Part shown: positions 12,415 to 24,169 of the stretch, one piece after another
How the letters are laid out: every line of letters starts with the position of its first letter
Position numbering within the stretch: position 1 is the stretch's first letter
Source: Talinum fruticosum
Lineage: Eukaryota > Streptophyta > Magnoliopsida > Caryophyllales > Talinaceae
Direction: 5' to 3'
Assembly (NCBI GenBank): GCA_021018815.1
Contig: JAITYX010000004.1
Coordinates: forward strand, 6,638,001-6,702,000
DNA length: 64,000 nucleotides
Position numbers and translations under genes: made by a program
Notes under the pieces: model-generated
What the model was told of the DNA's origin: nothing
The model's database searches: none
The model's input: the letters and a program-made list of their open reading frames with translations, nothing else

Positions 12415-15400
12415 ATGTCTCACGCAGTGTTTCAAACGGGGCAAATTATGCCCATAAACACCCAAATCGCCCCCAGGAAGCCTCTCTTGCCCAAACCCAT
12501 TTTTCCTGGCATCGCCTTGAAGCTGAAGAAGATAGAAAATGGCAGTTGCTCCTTGTTGATAAGGGATTCTCTCTCCTCTTCTTCGGTTGTTATTGAGGAA
12601 GGAGGAGACTCCGTTGCCCACTTGGAGCGCTGCTTTGTTGCTTCGCCTGTGGATTCTTCTTCGTCTTCTTCAATGGTGGCTCCCACTATGAAGGGTGGTC
12701 AGTACGGTGCTTTTGGTGCTGTTACCTTGGAGAAGTCCAAGCTCGATTTAACCCAGAAACAAACCCGTTCTAGCCCCGAGGTATGGCTCCTTCATGTAAT
12801 TTTTAGTTTCATTTCCACCACCTTTTTTTTTTTTTTTTTTTGAGTGATGATGTTCATGCTGAATAGGGTCTTTAATGGATTATCTTTTGTTTGGTACAAT
12901 ATAATTGCACTTAAATTGAAGCCTCTTGTGGTTATGAAATGGATGGTATTTATATTACCCTGGTTGAAGTGAGTTAAGTAAGCTTCTGAATGGTTGTAAT
13001 GCGTTGGGTATAGAAGTGCGGATTTGAACAATTAAAGAAAACAACTTGCTTAAAGAAAACAACTTGGTTGTTTATGAGAATGCATGACTTTCGGCCTTTC
13101 AGAAAGCATTTCTATACTCAATATTTGCCATTCTGTAATGAAACCAGAAATATGTTATCGCCTCACATCATTGTATCACTTAAAAGAAAATGCCTTCTTA
13201 GTGCATTTCTTGAAAGTTACAGTGGAATGATCTTGTTTTGATGAGGATTCAATGGTATAGTTTTTAACCTAGTAGGGAACGTGATTGTTTTATCCATGTT
13301 TAGAAGTATAAGAAGTTTATGCAAGGGCTACTGGACTTCACATATCAAGTAAGGGGAAGAGGGATGTTAGGAAATGTTAGTGACAATGTGATAAGATTTT
13401 GGTTGTTCTCATACCTATGGGCGCTATGGCTCAAACTCTTGAAATGCTATGCTGGAGGCTGTACCTTAATCTTGAAGCAGCATGCTCCATTTGGCTTGCT
13501 GATTTTTAGTTTCTTGTGCATGTATATGTGCATCCTTCATTTAGGTAGTCATTCATGAGGAACATTTTGTTTCTAAGGAGACACAAGTACTCTGGGTTTG
13601 GTTGGCAGGGTGTCTGTATGAAATTTATATTTGTAAATTGTAAATGCCCTACTGTTGTTCGCATGGGCTGTTAGTGCCAAAACGAAAGCTAGGTACATTG
13701 CTGCTTGGAAAGTAGGTCAAGAAACTGTACATTCTGAATTCCACATTATAAATTGTAAGAGAGAAAGAATCTAAACCTTTCTTTGTAATTTAATGCCACT
13801 GCTGTAAATCAACTTTTACCGTAAATTCACCAATGCCTTCCTACATTAGATTTGTGAACAGTTTGCAGCATACTGATCTATGCGGAAGTGCTAGTGTTTT
13901 TTGCAAGGAAAAATTTTGCTGCCTAACTTGTATTTTAAATAGTGAGTCTAGTTTTATTTCCTGGTATATCAAGGGATATTGGATTTTTTTCTTTTTTGGG
14001 CTGAATGTCTGGACTTTTAGCATATTACTTTCTCTTAGAAACTTTTAGTAATGAGTATTGTGCTATATATTACCGTGCAGCTAGCAACAGGAGGAGGTGG
14101 TGGTGATATAGGAAAGAAAATCAATCATGGTGGCGGTGATGGTGGCGATGATGGTGGGGATGATGATGATTACTTTGATGACTTTGATGAAGGGGATGAA
14201 GGAGATGAGGGTGGACTCTTCAAGAGGCGGATTGTTTTTCAAGAGGTAGGCGATTTATGTACAATGAGTTCGCATTATGCCTTGTTATTGAAAACGCTGT
14301 AATGAATAGTTCTTTGACATTCAGATTTTTCTTGTGCATGTTTCAGTTATTTGATCGAAAGTTTGTAGATGCAGTATTGAATGAGTGGCAGAAAACAATG
14401 ATGGATCTTCCGGCTGGGTTCCGGCAAGCTTATGAGATGGTAGCTATGCTCGTTTCTTACTCTTCCACTGACTGAGGTTCCGAAATTGAGATGTTCACTT
14501 CTGATTTATTGTAGGGTTTGGTGAGCTCTGCTCAAATGGTTAGATTATTAGCAATTCATGCTAGACCAACTACAGTTAGAGCTATATCTCGAGCCCTTCC
14601 TCAAGGAATTTCTAGAGCATTCATTGGGAGGTAAAGTTCCTTGAATTCAGAAGTTGTAGTATGTCAGGAATTTGAACTGGAGAGCTCCTGTGTAACCATT
14701 TTGATTAACTCATTATTGTCATGTATTTTATGCCCATGATAAATCTTTGCATGTGAGCTGCAAGTTATTGTTTTGCTTCGTTTGTCATCTCAAAGTTTTC
14801 AGATTTTGTTGGTGATCTGCCCTTATATTCATCTTTATGTTATTGCTTAACTAGACAAGTCTGAAATGCATCAGCATATCTGAAGTTGCCTGTGTAATCC
14901 AGTACTATGTATGCTGGAAAGTTAGGGAGATCCAAACTCTCGCTCAAGCTGATAATTTACCTTTGTAGTGGAGGAAGTCAAGATTTTGTCTTATTGATCT
15001 TGTAATTCATGAAATTAGGCCTATCAATACACTTAAAAATATCCTGCAGGTAAATCTGCCAGCCAAGAAATGGAGGGAGAAGAGAGTTTTCTGATAGACT
15101 TCATTCAAGAGTGCCACTGCCCCGCCCCACCCTTGGAGTCAATAAGAAACATTTAAATCAGTAATAAACTAAAAGGAAAGAAGGGACTTCTTGCTCAATT
15201 GATGAGCTTGAGAAGTAACTTAATTCTGTTCATTCTGGCCTTTGTGCTAGTTTTTGTGCCGTCATTAATTGTGCCGTTGTTTATTCAATCAGAACAGTTC
15301 ATTTTCTTGAAATGGAAGTTACCTTGTGATTCTTATGCACTCAAATCACATTTTGCAGGATGATTGCCGACCCAGCTTTCTTATATAAACTTCTTTTGGA

Positions 15401-17237
15401 GCAGGCTGCTACAATTGGTTGTTCTACTTGGTGGGAGCTAAAGAACCGTGGGGATAGGTGCTTATTCCTGCAAAATTTCTTTCTTCCCAGTGTTCTAGAC
15501 AACCCCCCCAAAAAAATATGGTTACTGGTTCTGATAAATGCCTATGCGTTTACCACTTCAGGATAAAGCAGGAGTGGGATTTGGCCCTTGTTAATGTGCT
15601 CACAGCAGCAGCATGTAATGCAGCCATTGTGTGGTCACTTGCTCCTTGTCGTTCATATGGAAATACGTTCCGTTTTGATTTGCAGAACACGTTGCAAAAG
15701 CTCCCTAACAATGTATTTGAAAAAAGCTATCCTTTTAGGGAATTTGACATGCAAAAGCGGATCCATTCATTCTTCTACAAGGCTGCAGAATTGTGTTTGG
15801 TGGGACTTACTGCTGGGGCAGTGCAAGGGGGCTTGTCAAACCTTTGTGCTAAGAAAAAGGATGGAAGGTTAAGATTGCTCTCATGTATACAGCTGTTCAT
15901 GTCCAAAATTTTTTTCTTGCTCAAAGTTCTGATAAAGTTTAATTTCTTTCTGTTGCTGAGACAGGTTATCGATAACAGTTCCGTCAACTAGGACTTATGC
16001 TCTTGGCACAGGCGCATTCCTTGGTCTGTATGCTAATTTGCGTTATCAGCTATTATGTGGCATTGATAGAGGATTGACCAACTACTTTGATGTCATTGGA
16101 GTATCTCTGTTTTTCAGCACTGCTTTAAGGTCTGTAGTTTCTTACGCAATCCCCCAACCCCCCACCCCCCCAAAAAAAAAAAAAAAAACAAAGGCCCCCA
16201 AAAAGATAGATTCTTTGCCCCTTTTCTGTTTCTTGATGTATTCGTCATTTTTTAGGTATTTGTTCTTATTATCATGTTGCTTTAGTTCCTATTGGGATGT
16301 ATATTATAAGTTCGTTCATAGAAAAGAAATTGGAAAGGGCTACAATTAACTTTCTTTCCCATGTTTGGATTGAAGAAAATAACAAAGAATAATTTTGCAA
16401 TCTAGAACATGAAATTTGTTAATTAAGCACCTAATAAAAAAATCATTAAATTAAACATATCCACCCCAAGAACATAGAGCAGTGCTGGGCATTCGAATAC
16501 ATATGAACATGGCTTTGTCTGCTAAGCTTTGGGAGCTCTCTTTAATGTGGTTTGTGCATTTTGATCTTATTTCTTAAGCCTTCTCAATTTCTATCACTGA
16601 TGACTTATGCCTTGAGGATAGAAATGAAACGACAATTCTACGTCCCTAATACTAACTCTCCATTTGAATTTTTGAAAACATGTTCTTACTGTTTTGAAAT
16701 TTAGAACCTTTAAAACTTTGTGATCTAGAACCATTTCCATTACAAGCGCCGGGGGTGGGGGGAGGGTGCTGTCAAGCTTTTCTTTCCTTGATTTACTCAC
16801 TGATTGCTTATGGAGATTGAAGCAATGACTGGTTGATTTTGCAATATTCATGAATCATGATTGGAGTTTTGTGCTATTTGTGTGATTCTGGCACCATTAA
16901 TTTTTGTAGTATTTCTGTTGACTGTATTGGTTGTCATAGTTTGAGGTTTGATTCATGCAGGATTTTGAATGTTCAAATTGGGGAGACATCACGGTTGGCA
17001 TGGTTGGGAATAGAGGCTGATCCACTTGTTCAATCAGATAACCTCTTGAAAGCTTACAACCGACCTGAGGCTGATGCTTCTAAGCAGGGTTCAAAGTGGT
17101 TCATATCAAAGAACACTATTGTCTCGGGTCTTGGGCTTCTAGGGCTCCAACAAGGTAATGGTGATTCTACAAGAGAGACAGATGCTCCTAAGCCCCGTAG
17201 GAAGCGGGTTGTAAGGAAAAAGGCGACTACAGCGTAG
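12415..17237 (+). CDS. RETICULATA-RELATED (DUF3411) plastid membrane protein, copy 1, eight exons
   Basis: By hand the exons are 12,415-12,780; 14,081-14,245; 14,347-14,439; 14,515-14,630; 15,359-15,457; 15,562-15,867; 15,965-16,129; 16,961-17,237. All introns are GT-AG, and the spliced frame is 528 residues with no internal stop. Residues 1-60 are basic and Ser-rich, as in a chloroplast transit peptide. Residues 123-177 hold Gly runs and a long acidic GGDDDD-type tract. The DUF3411 region spans about 178-437. Hydrophobic segments lie near 287-306, 354-371, 392-415 and 422-436, consistent with a multi-pass envelope protein. The C-terminus is basic (PRRKRVVRKK). Residue matches remembered for the family (RALPQG, CRSYGNTFRFDLQNTLQKLPNN) point to the RER3/RER4 group. 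Family members are known from leaf reticulation phenotypes; the molecular activity is not settled. The start is the first ATG after the CT-rich leader. Confidence 0.9.
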
Positions 17238-18211
17238 TCCATTCGACACCATTACTCAATTTTGAAGCCTAATAAGTAGACAGCTTTGAAAAGACACGCA
17301 AATGCTGACCTTCATTAACCCCTGACTCAAAATTGTTAAGAGCAACTGCATGTGGATGATCGAGTGTGAGCACTTGAGGGGTTTTCGTTGTTAAAATGGC
17401 TGAATCTGTCCCTGTTGAAGTGACCCAGGGTGGTAAGGAGTTCTTTTCTTGTGTGCCTCTGGCAGATTTTATCATGAAAGCTGCAATCGAAGATGGTATA
17501 TGTCCAATACACTGGAAGCCTTTAAGATTTTTGTCCCTATTTTTTCTTCTTTGATATACAGTAATGAGTAGGGAAATTCTCTTTCTTTAGTTATTGGCAG
17601 TGGTCATTTGGCCACAACACGAGTCCATTGATTTTTGCGAAATGAGTCCGTTGATTTCGTTCTTTCTTTGTGATGGCCATTAAGCCATCTAATTTATATT
17701 CAATGTTTGATCCAAGTTTGGATTCCTAAAAGCACACTTGTTGGGATAACTTTTACCTTAAAAACTGGTGACCCGAACTTGATTATGCCCTTCGTCAAAC
17801 CTAAAAAAAGGTGGTTTGATCCAGTTTGTGGGTGTGTTACCTTCATATGTATGACGTTTGAGATCTTCCTTGGGTGTGTTACCCTCATAGGGTGGAGTTG
17901 TTTCCTCAAAAATGGAAATATAGAATAAAACATGTATAAATAATGATTAGTTAAATTATATAGCGCTGAACATTCATGGTTGATATGTATCCGATGTAGT
18001 GATGTGAGGTCAGATTATCAGTAAATATTGATTTCTAACAGAAACAGAGGCCTTTGGTTATTGATTTGCTAGACATAGATCATGACCTATTGTTTCGGCA
18101 ATGGACTTCCACCCTTGTGCGTGGAAAGTTGCTGCAAAGAGGGAAATTGGCATTTGTATGTTTTCAGAGAATAGATTGCCTCTAATTAGGTCATGTTTTA
18201 CCCTATTATCA
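17238..18211. other. 3' flank of DUF3411 copy 1, no further gene
   Basis: The first few tens of bases after the stop resemble the matching flank of gene copy 2 (CACCATTACTCAATTTT against CACCATCACTCAGTTTT) and probably form the 3' UTR. No classical AATAAA is seen close by; one lies near 17,922. The frames at 17,700-17,933 on both strands overlap and have no recognisable domain. Confidence 0.45.
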
Positions 18212-21200
18212 CTAGTCCGGATCTGTATTATACACGAAATAGTATAATAGAAAATTATTTATAACAAATTTATATATCACTATTATAACTAGTCTGAACC
18301 TGTATGTAGAAAGTTGGTATGAGGGAACAATATAATAATTTTTAAGAAGTTATGAATAAAGAAATTAAACATATAACAATTACAATAGAAAATAATATAA
18401 TGATAGAAGTTATTCAAATATATATGATAATAATAGGTAATGACTAAAAACATTAAATTTGTATCATGGTAAAGGACATGATAGATCAATTTGCAGCACA
18501 AGGTAATGAAATCATATGTGTTTTGTACTTGTATTGAAAATTGATGGAGATTAATAGTAAGTCGATGGCGCGAAAATATTGATACGAGTTGAGATTTTAT
18601 AAATATATGTTTACTTGATTAAGAACCAATTATTTCCTTCAATACATAACACTCTTCCTCCCGATTAATTAACACAATAAGAGTAACATTAACTTTTATT
18701 TCAATAAGGTGGGAAGGCTCGGTGGGCAAATACTCATCTTTTAATAATTTAGAAAACTCACAATAGTAAAAGATATGATTTAATTATATATGTCGATAAT
18801 AAGTCACTAACAAAAATGTTAAGAAGAGATTAAAATAAATCATAGTTATAACAAAAAATAATGATTTATATGTTGTATAAAAATTGAGATAAATGAAGTT
18901 ATTTGAAGTTCTACAGTCTTAACATATCCAGTTTTCATCCCTTTAAGCATAACCCACATTACGAACTTAAAGTTCACAAATTAAGAACTTAAAGGAGTGT
19001 ATTCCCTAAGTTTTTGTTTATTACGTCTTATTGTACAACATATTTGAATCATATATTTCTATCTTATAGGCATTTTCAATTATTAATATCAAGTATTTAT
19101 GTAGTTGTTCTATTTTTGTTATAGTAATTCATAATCTCTTAAGTTTTATTACATCGCTTCGTGCATAGGATGAACCATATTAGCAATAACCAAATCACTT
19201 CCTCATATAGTTAAATATTTAAAAATTATTTTTATAATATGTTCTTATTGATTTTAATAAAAATACAATAATTATATTTTTAACTAATACCATTTTGTGA
19301 CACCAAGTAAAAAGGCACCATCAACAATGAAAAGTTAATAATGTTATAGGAAATTATTATATTTTTCACCCACAATAATATTACATATCAATATACACAT
19401 AAATAAATGAGAAATCATATACGATCTAAACACTAAATAAACAAATACATAACTATATTACAACTTAAATTATCAATTACAAATAAAAACTTCTGAATTT
19501 TTCCATACTTAAATAGTACACATAATCAAAAGTAGCTTGAAAAATCCGATAATCCCAAAATTAAGTCACTCTTTAAAAAACTATAAATTCTTCCTTTCAC
19601 TTAAAATGAAAAAAAGAAAAGCGAACATGAGGGGAAATATCCGATTCAATATTTCATTTTCCTTAAAAATAAAAAATGAAACGTCGAATTCTTATTACTC
19701 AATTCAATAATGTCAAGGATCTAATTAGCCGAACATTGAGCCAAGCCCTCCACCACTATGGCATCACCTTTCTAAAACAAAAAGGGAAGTGTTGATTAAA
19801 TACACATTAAGTATTGAAATGACAATTAAACAACATGATAATCATCCAAAACTCAAACCAAAATGAATTTAGTTAAATAGATTAAAAAATTTAAATATTT
19901 TAATCAATTCTATACTACAATTATAGAGGACGAGGAGTCGATTACCTCAACATCTCAACCTATTAAATATTATTGTTTTCTCAAACATCGACCTTGCGCA
20001 TTAGAATATGAGTCAAGTATTACCTATTTTAAAAATAAACAAATATCAAAGTTTAAATATTAAGAATAAACTCCAACCAAATATTGGTAATTCTATATTC
20101 TAGTGATATTTTAAAATATAAATTAATCTCCATACCTCGTTTGATCTTACCCGCTCCCTATTTCGTTCCATTACTTCCCCTCTGCCCTCCCAATCCAAAC
20201 GAAAGAGCACTACTATATAACATTGAATACTTTCTGCATATTATTTATTTCTCATAGTTGGTTATATATGTGCCCACCATTTATTGACAACCTATTCTGA
20301 ACAAAGAATTAAATTTAAAATTAAGAACCAAAAAAGTGACCAAGAAGATAAAAAAAAAAAGATGAAGAGTCATTATGCATGTACAAAAATCTGTCCGATG
20401 AGTGATAAGTCAAACATACAATATATAAATATTATTTTTTTATAATTAAATCAAGCGAGATATCAATTGAATCAATCTTGAGTAACTATTGAGTTAAAAC
20501 TTGGATTTGATCTAGTGTGTATGTCAAGATTCTTCAAAAGTAATGCAAATAGTAAAAGACATAACATACACAAAATTAGAAAATAAGTGGAGAAATAGAG
20601 AAAATCATGATCGAACAAATCAAATTAGGCAAAAACTTACATATTAAAAAAGAAAAATAGAAAATAAGTAGTTAAACTCATACCTTAGTCATAACGGACT
20701 TCCTCCAACTAACCTAACCATCTTCTACACCCCTACTAATACAGATAAAACTTTTGAAAAGAGGGCCTCAACAAAAGTTCAACTTATAGGTTCATGACAA
20801 CTTTAACGAAATATAATTAAGATGGTATCATGACAAACGATAAAATATTATATATTCACAATAAAGAGTCAAAAATCAACAAAATAAGAAACACATACTT
20901 AGGTAAATAAAATAACAATGTAATGGAACTATGTCCTCTACATATATTAACTTTTTATCATTTACAAAGGGTTAGTAATGTATAAATGTGTGCATTTGTA
21001 TAGAGATTATTATAAAAGTGGTTCTGATTAATTGACAATGGCCAAAGTATATTTTTAACATATAGTAAAAGTTTCAAGAATTATTTTAATAGCATGTTTA
21101 TACTAATTTTAATTTTAATTTTAAAAATATATGTGATAATTTTTCAAATAATATAATCTTACATCACCACTAACATATTTCAATTACTATTAATTTTAGA

Positions 21201-22054
21201 AGTACTTGAATAATTATGTGTTCAAATCATATATGTTACCACTTTAATTCAAAAAACTCCATATATTTCACACCCATAATAAATGAGAACTTAGATGAAA
21301 TCCAAACTCATAATAAATAAATCAATCACTACACTACAATTTGAATCGTCAATCACAAATACAACTTCTGAATCTATCCACACTCAAGTATATATCAACA
21401 AAAGTATCCTACAAAAATACTGTTATCCCGAAATTATATCACTCTTTAAAAAGGATGAATTTCAGAGAAAATGTCCAAATCTTATTACTCAATTTAGTAG
21501 TGCCGGGGAGCCCTAGCGCATTTATATAAGCATACTATAAACTTTATTTGTCGATCTCAATACAGATTTGTAACCATAAGGAGATAACCAAGCTGAAAAT
21601 GAACTTAAATTATAGGATTTCTTATGCTAATATGCTTATTTTGTTATTTCAACTCTACTGCTAAAGAAATTCTATGTAATTATACGATAATATTTGCTTT
21701 TAATTACATAGCAGGGAAACTTTAGTGTGTATTTTGTTATGTAAATGAGGTTAAACTTAATGTCATTTTAACTCTTAGATTCTGTTTAACATGTTTATTA
21801 GCCTTGGTTTGATCTTGTGTCCTATGCATTTCTTCATGATGTTTCTCTATTCTTTCATTTTATATGTTAGTATATTTTAAATCATTTATATTTGATTTAT
21901 TATGACCGAGTGAGTCTTGGAAAGTCAATAGATGAGTGAAAATATATTATTTTTCAAGTATAAATTGTTATTTTATATTGGATAAAACTCCTAAGTTCAC
22001 TATCGGATAACCATTTGATAAATGTGAAATGATTACTATTATATATAGTATAGA
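18212..22054 (-). mobile_element. Candidate non-autonomous Helitron with both termini, repeat family copy B
   Basis: On the minus strand the element starts at 22,054 with TCTATACTATATATAATAG preceded by A. It ends at 18,212 with CTAG followed by T and preceded by a degenerate hairpin (CGTGTATAATACAG region). A second CTAG-type end lies at 18,289-18,292, about 77 bases inside. The body at 18.3-20.95 kb matches copy A (5.3-8.1 kb). The segment 21,240-21,525 is a further partial copy of the block at 19,360-19,730. No Rep/helicase frame is present. The A|T insertion context and the end sequences fit Helitrons, but an annotated reference is needed. Confidence 0.5.
21240..21525 (-). repeat. Third partial copy of the dispersed repeat block
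   Basis: Shared landmarks with 19,360-19,730 run in the same order: TTCACACCCATAATAAATGAGAA, the ACTTCTGAAT block, TCACTCTTTAAAAA, and CTTATTACTCAATT. This internal duplication explains the overlapping short frames at 21,295 and 21,341, which are not genes. Confidence 0.6.
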
Positions 22055-22554
22055 TAGTGTACAACATAACAAAATGCTAAAATAATTGCACGAATTAGTG
22101 AAGGAATGTCATAACCATCGAATCTGGTTTCAATTAAGATGACTAAAATGTTTAAACTATTTAAGTTTAAAATAGATTTAAATTGAAGATAATTGGAAGT
22201 CATGAATTTTTTTTTCTTTTGGGTGTTTGATCCTTAATTAATGAGAATTGATGTTTTGTAGGGTATCAACACTAATTGGTGAATAGTGAAAGTAAAACTC
22301 CACTAATTAATAAAAATATAAAAATTAAAAAATGACACGTCTAAGATTAGGAAGGTATTTTGTAAGACCAATTTAATTTGCAGTTTGCTACGGTACTATC
22401 GTTAATGTATCTCTTCTAAGTGGGGATTGCATGAAGGTTAGTCCTAATTTTTCTAATATTTTTATTTTAGTTTTAATCTAATTTTATTTTACAACTATCT
22501 TATCTTCATTTTAAAAACTAAAATATAAATAAATATTAATATACAACTTGTGGC

Positions 22555-22705
22555 AACTAAGTCTCGAAGAGTCTATAGATGAGTGAAAATATGTTTTATT
22601 TGTTCAAGAATAAATTATTATTTTTATATTGGATAAATCTCCTACATTCACTCTCGAGCACCATTTGACAATTTTGAAAAAATTACTATTATGTATTTAT
22701 AGATG
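22555..22705 (-). repeat. Isolated copy of the 150-170 base terminal block
   Basis: Reading minus, this segment begins near TCTATAAATACATAATAG and continues with the same order of motifs as 9,066, 9,329, 11,787 (inverted) and 22,054 (inverted). It includes a conserved CCAATATAAAAATAATAATTTATTC block and a CACTCATCTATAGACTC string. It is the fifth copy in the window and probably the end of another decayed element. Confidence 0.6.
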
Positions 22706-23589
22706 TGATGTGTGATTAATATGGTAGGATTCGATTCGATAATATATATCATGTGAAGACGATATTTGTGAGATAGAAACAAATATGATATGTTATTTAT
22801 TTCTTTGTAATTCTACAAATATAAAAGTATACATGAATATCTTTTAGATTTGTTAACGTTTATTTTAGTGTGATTTCTAAATGTGCATGTTTTTATTATG
22901 GACATTTGGATGTTATTTTGTTCCAACTTTGGGATATAGTAGTATAAATTTAATTTTTGGATTTATTTGCAATCATGATACTTTTAGTAGGGTCATAAGT
23001 AAATTGAGTATGAATGGAATGTAATTGAGGAGATATTTATATTAATCCATGCATAGATTTATAACTTTGAAATTTCATTTGTTTGGAGAAAATGGTAAGG
23101 GTAAGATATATTCATATGGTAACAAAATACATTTATTTCATATTGTTGTAATTAGTTAAAATTATGGCGTCAGACTTAGATATGAAAATATGAAGCTTTT
23201 CATATATAGGGTTATAGAGGTCCATGATTTTATTAGTAAACACATGTGATTAAAAATTTGGAGTAGACTTTTAAGTTGTTGTGTTTTTAAGTTATGACAT
23301 TTTATGACTTTGATAAGGATGGTGAAAAGCCCACACTAAGCCACACATGTTTGGAACCTCAACTTAACATTTAATGGAAACCATCAAGTCTTCAGTCCAA
23401 TGAATTAAAGTACACCATCTTTATGGTTTGCAAACACTAAATCTTATTGTCATCCAAATAGAGTGATTGGTTATTCCCAAATGTACAAAAGGGAGGGTGA
23501 GCTTAGGCTCTTTATAAATCTCAATGGAAAACATTTGAGTGGGGGATTAGAAATATGTGGTTAATTAATTTGTACATACTTAATCGATA
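22706..23589. other. AT-rich DNA, no gene recognised
   Basis: No coding frame or clear transposon end. The stretch 23,300-23,589 directly follows the copia 3' end on the minus strand and may contain LTR debris, but no repeated partner is visible in the window. Confidence 0.35.
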
Positions 23590-24165
23590 ATATGTTTAAG
23601 AAACTTCAATTGATTCCGTCCAAGAGATTTGATGAAAAGATCGGTTATTTGTTACGAAGTATGAATCTTAGATAATGTGAGAACCCTAACTTCATGTTTT
23701 TCACGAATAAAATGACAATCAATTTTAATATGCTTCGTGTGTTCATGAAAAACTGAATTATTAGCAATGTGGAGAGTTGTCCGACTATCGTAAAATAAAT
23801 GCATAGACATAACGTGAAAAAATTCCAAAAGCATAAAAAATTCTCAACCACATCCACAACCGGATCAACTCACTAGTAGCAATAACCATGGAATGATATT
23901 TTGCTTCAACCGATGAGCAAGATACAATAATTTGCTTTTTAGTCTTCCATGAGTTAGATAACTCTCCAAGTATCACAAAATACCCAGTCAATCTGCATGA
24001 GAGACGACAAGTACCCTTATCCGAATCACAAAATCTTATAAGTTGCATGTTACAATCCACGCTAGAGAACGCCTTGCTCGACAGAAAAATTCGAGATAGC
24101 ATACTACATGATGCTCGGCCTCCATATTGCCTGCATGACCAATGCTTGAGCAATTTCTTATATTC
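23590..24165 (-). pseudogene. Ty1/copia polyprotein remnant, RNase H end
   Basis: In the minus frame at 24,153-23,785, motifs of the copia RNase H domain appear in order: RFCDSDKGTC, RLTGYFVILG, SWKTKKQ, SSVEAKYHSM, TSELIRLWMWL. After a frameshift, residues continue as LHIANNSVFHEHTKHIKID and HFIREK (about 23,770-23,670). After another shift comes SLGRNQLKFL near 23,620, the usual polyprotein C-terminus. At least two frameshifts and substitutions break it. No gag, integrase or RT is present in the window and no LTR was recognised. It abuts the MULE remnant on its 5' side. Confidence 0.85.
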
Positions 24166-24169
24166 CCCT

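Noticed and set aside
12343..12686. Minus-strand frames opposite DUF3411 exon 1
   Set aside because: They are shadows of the exon, whose plus frame is supported by the paralogue and by splice sites.
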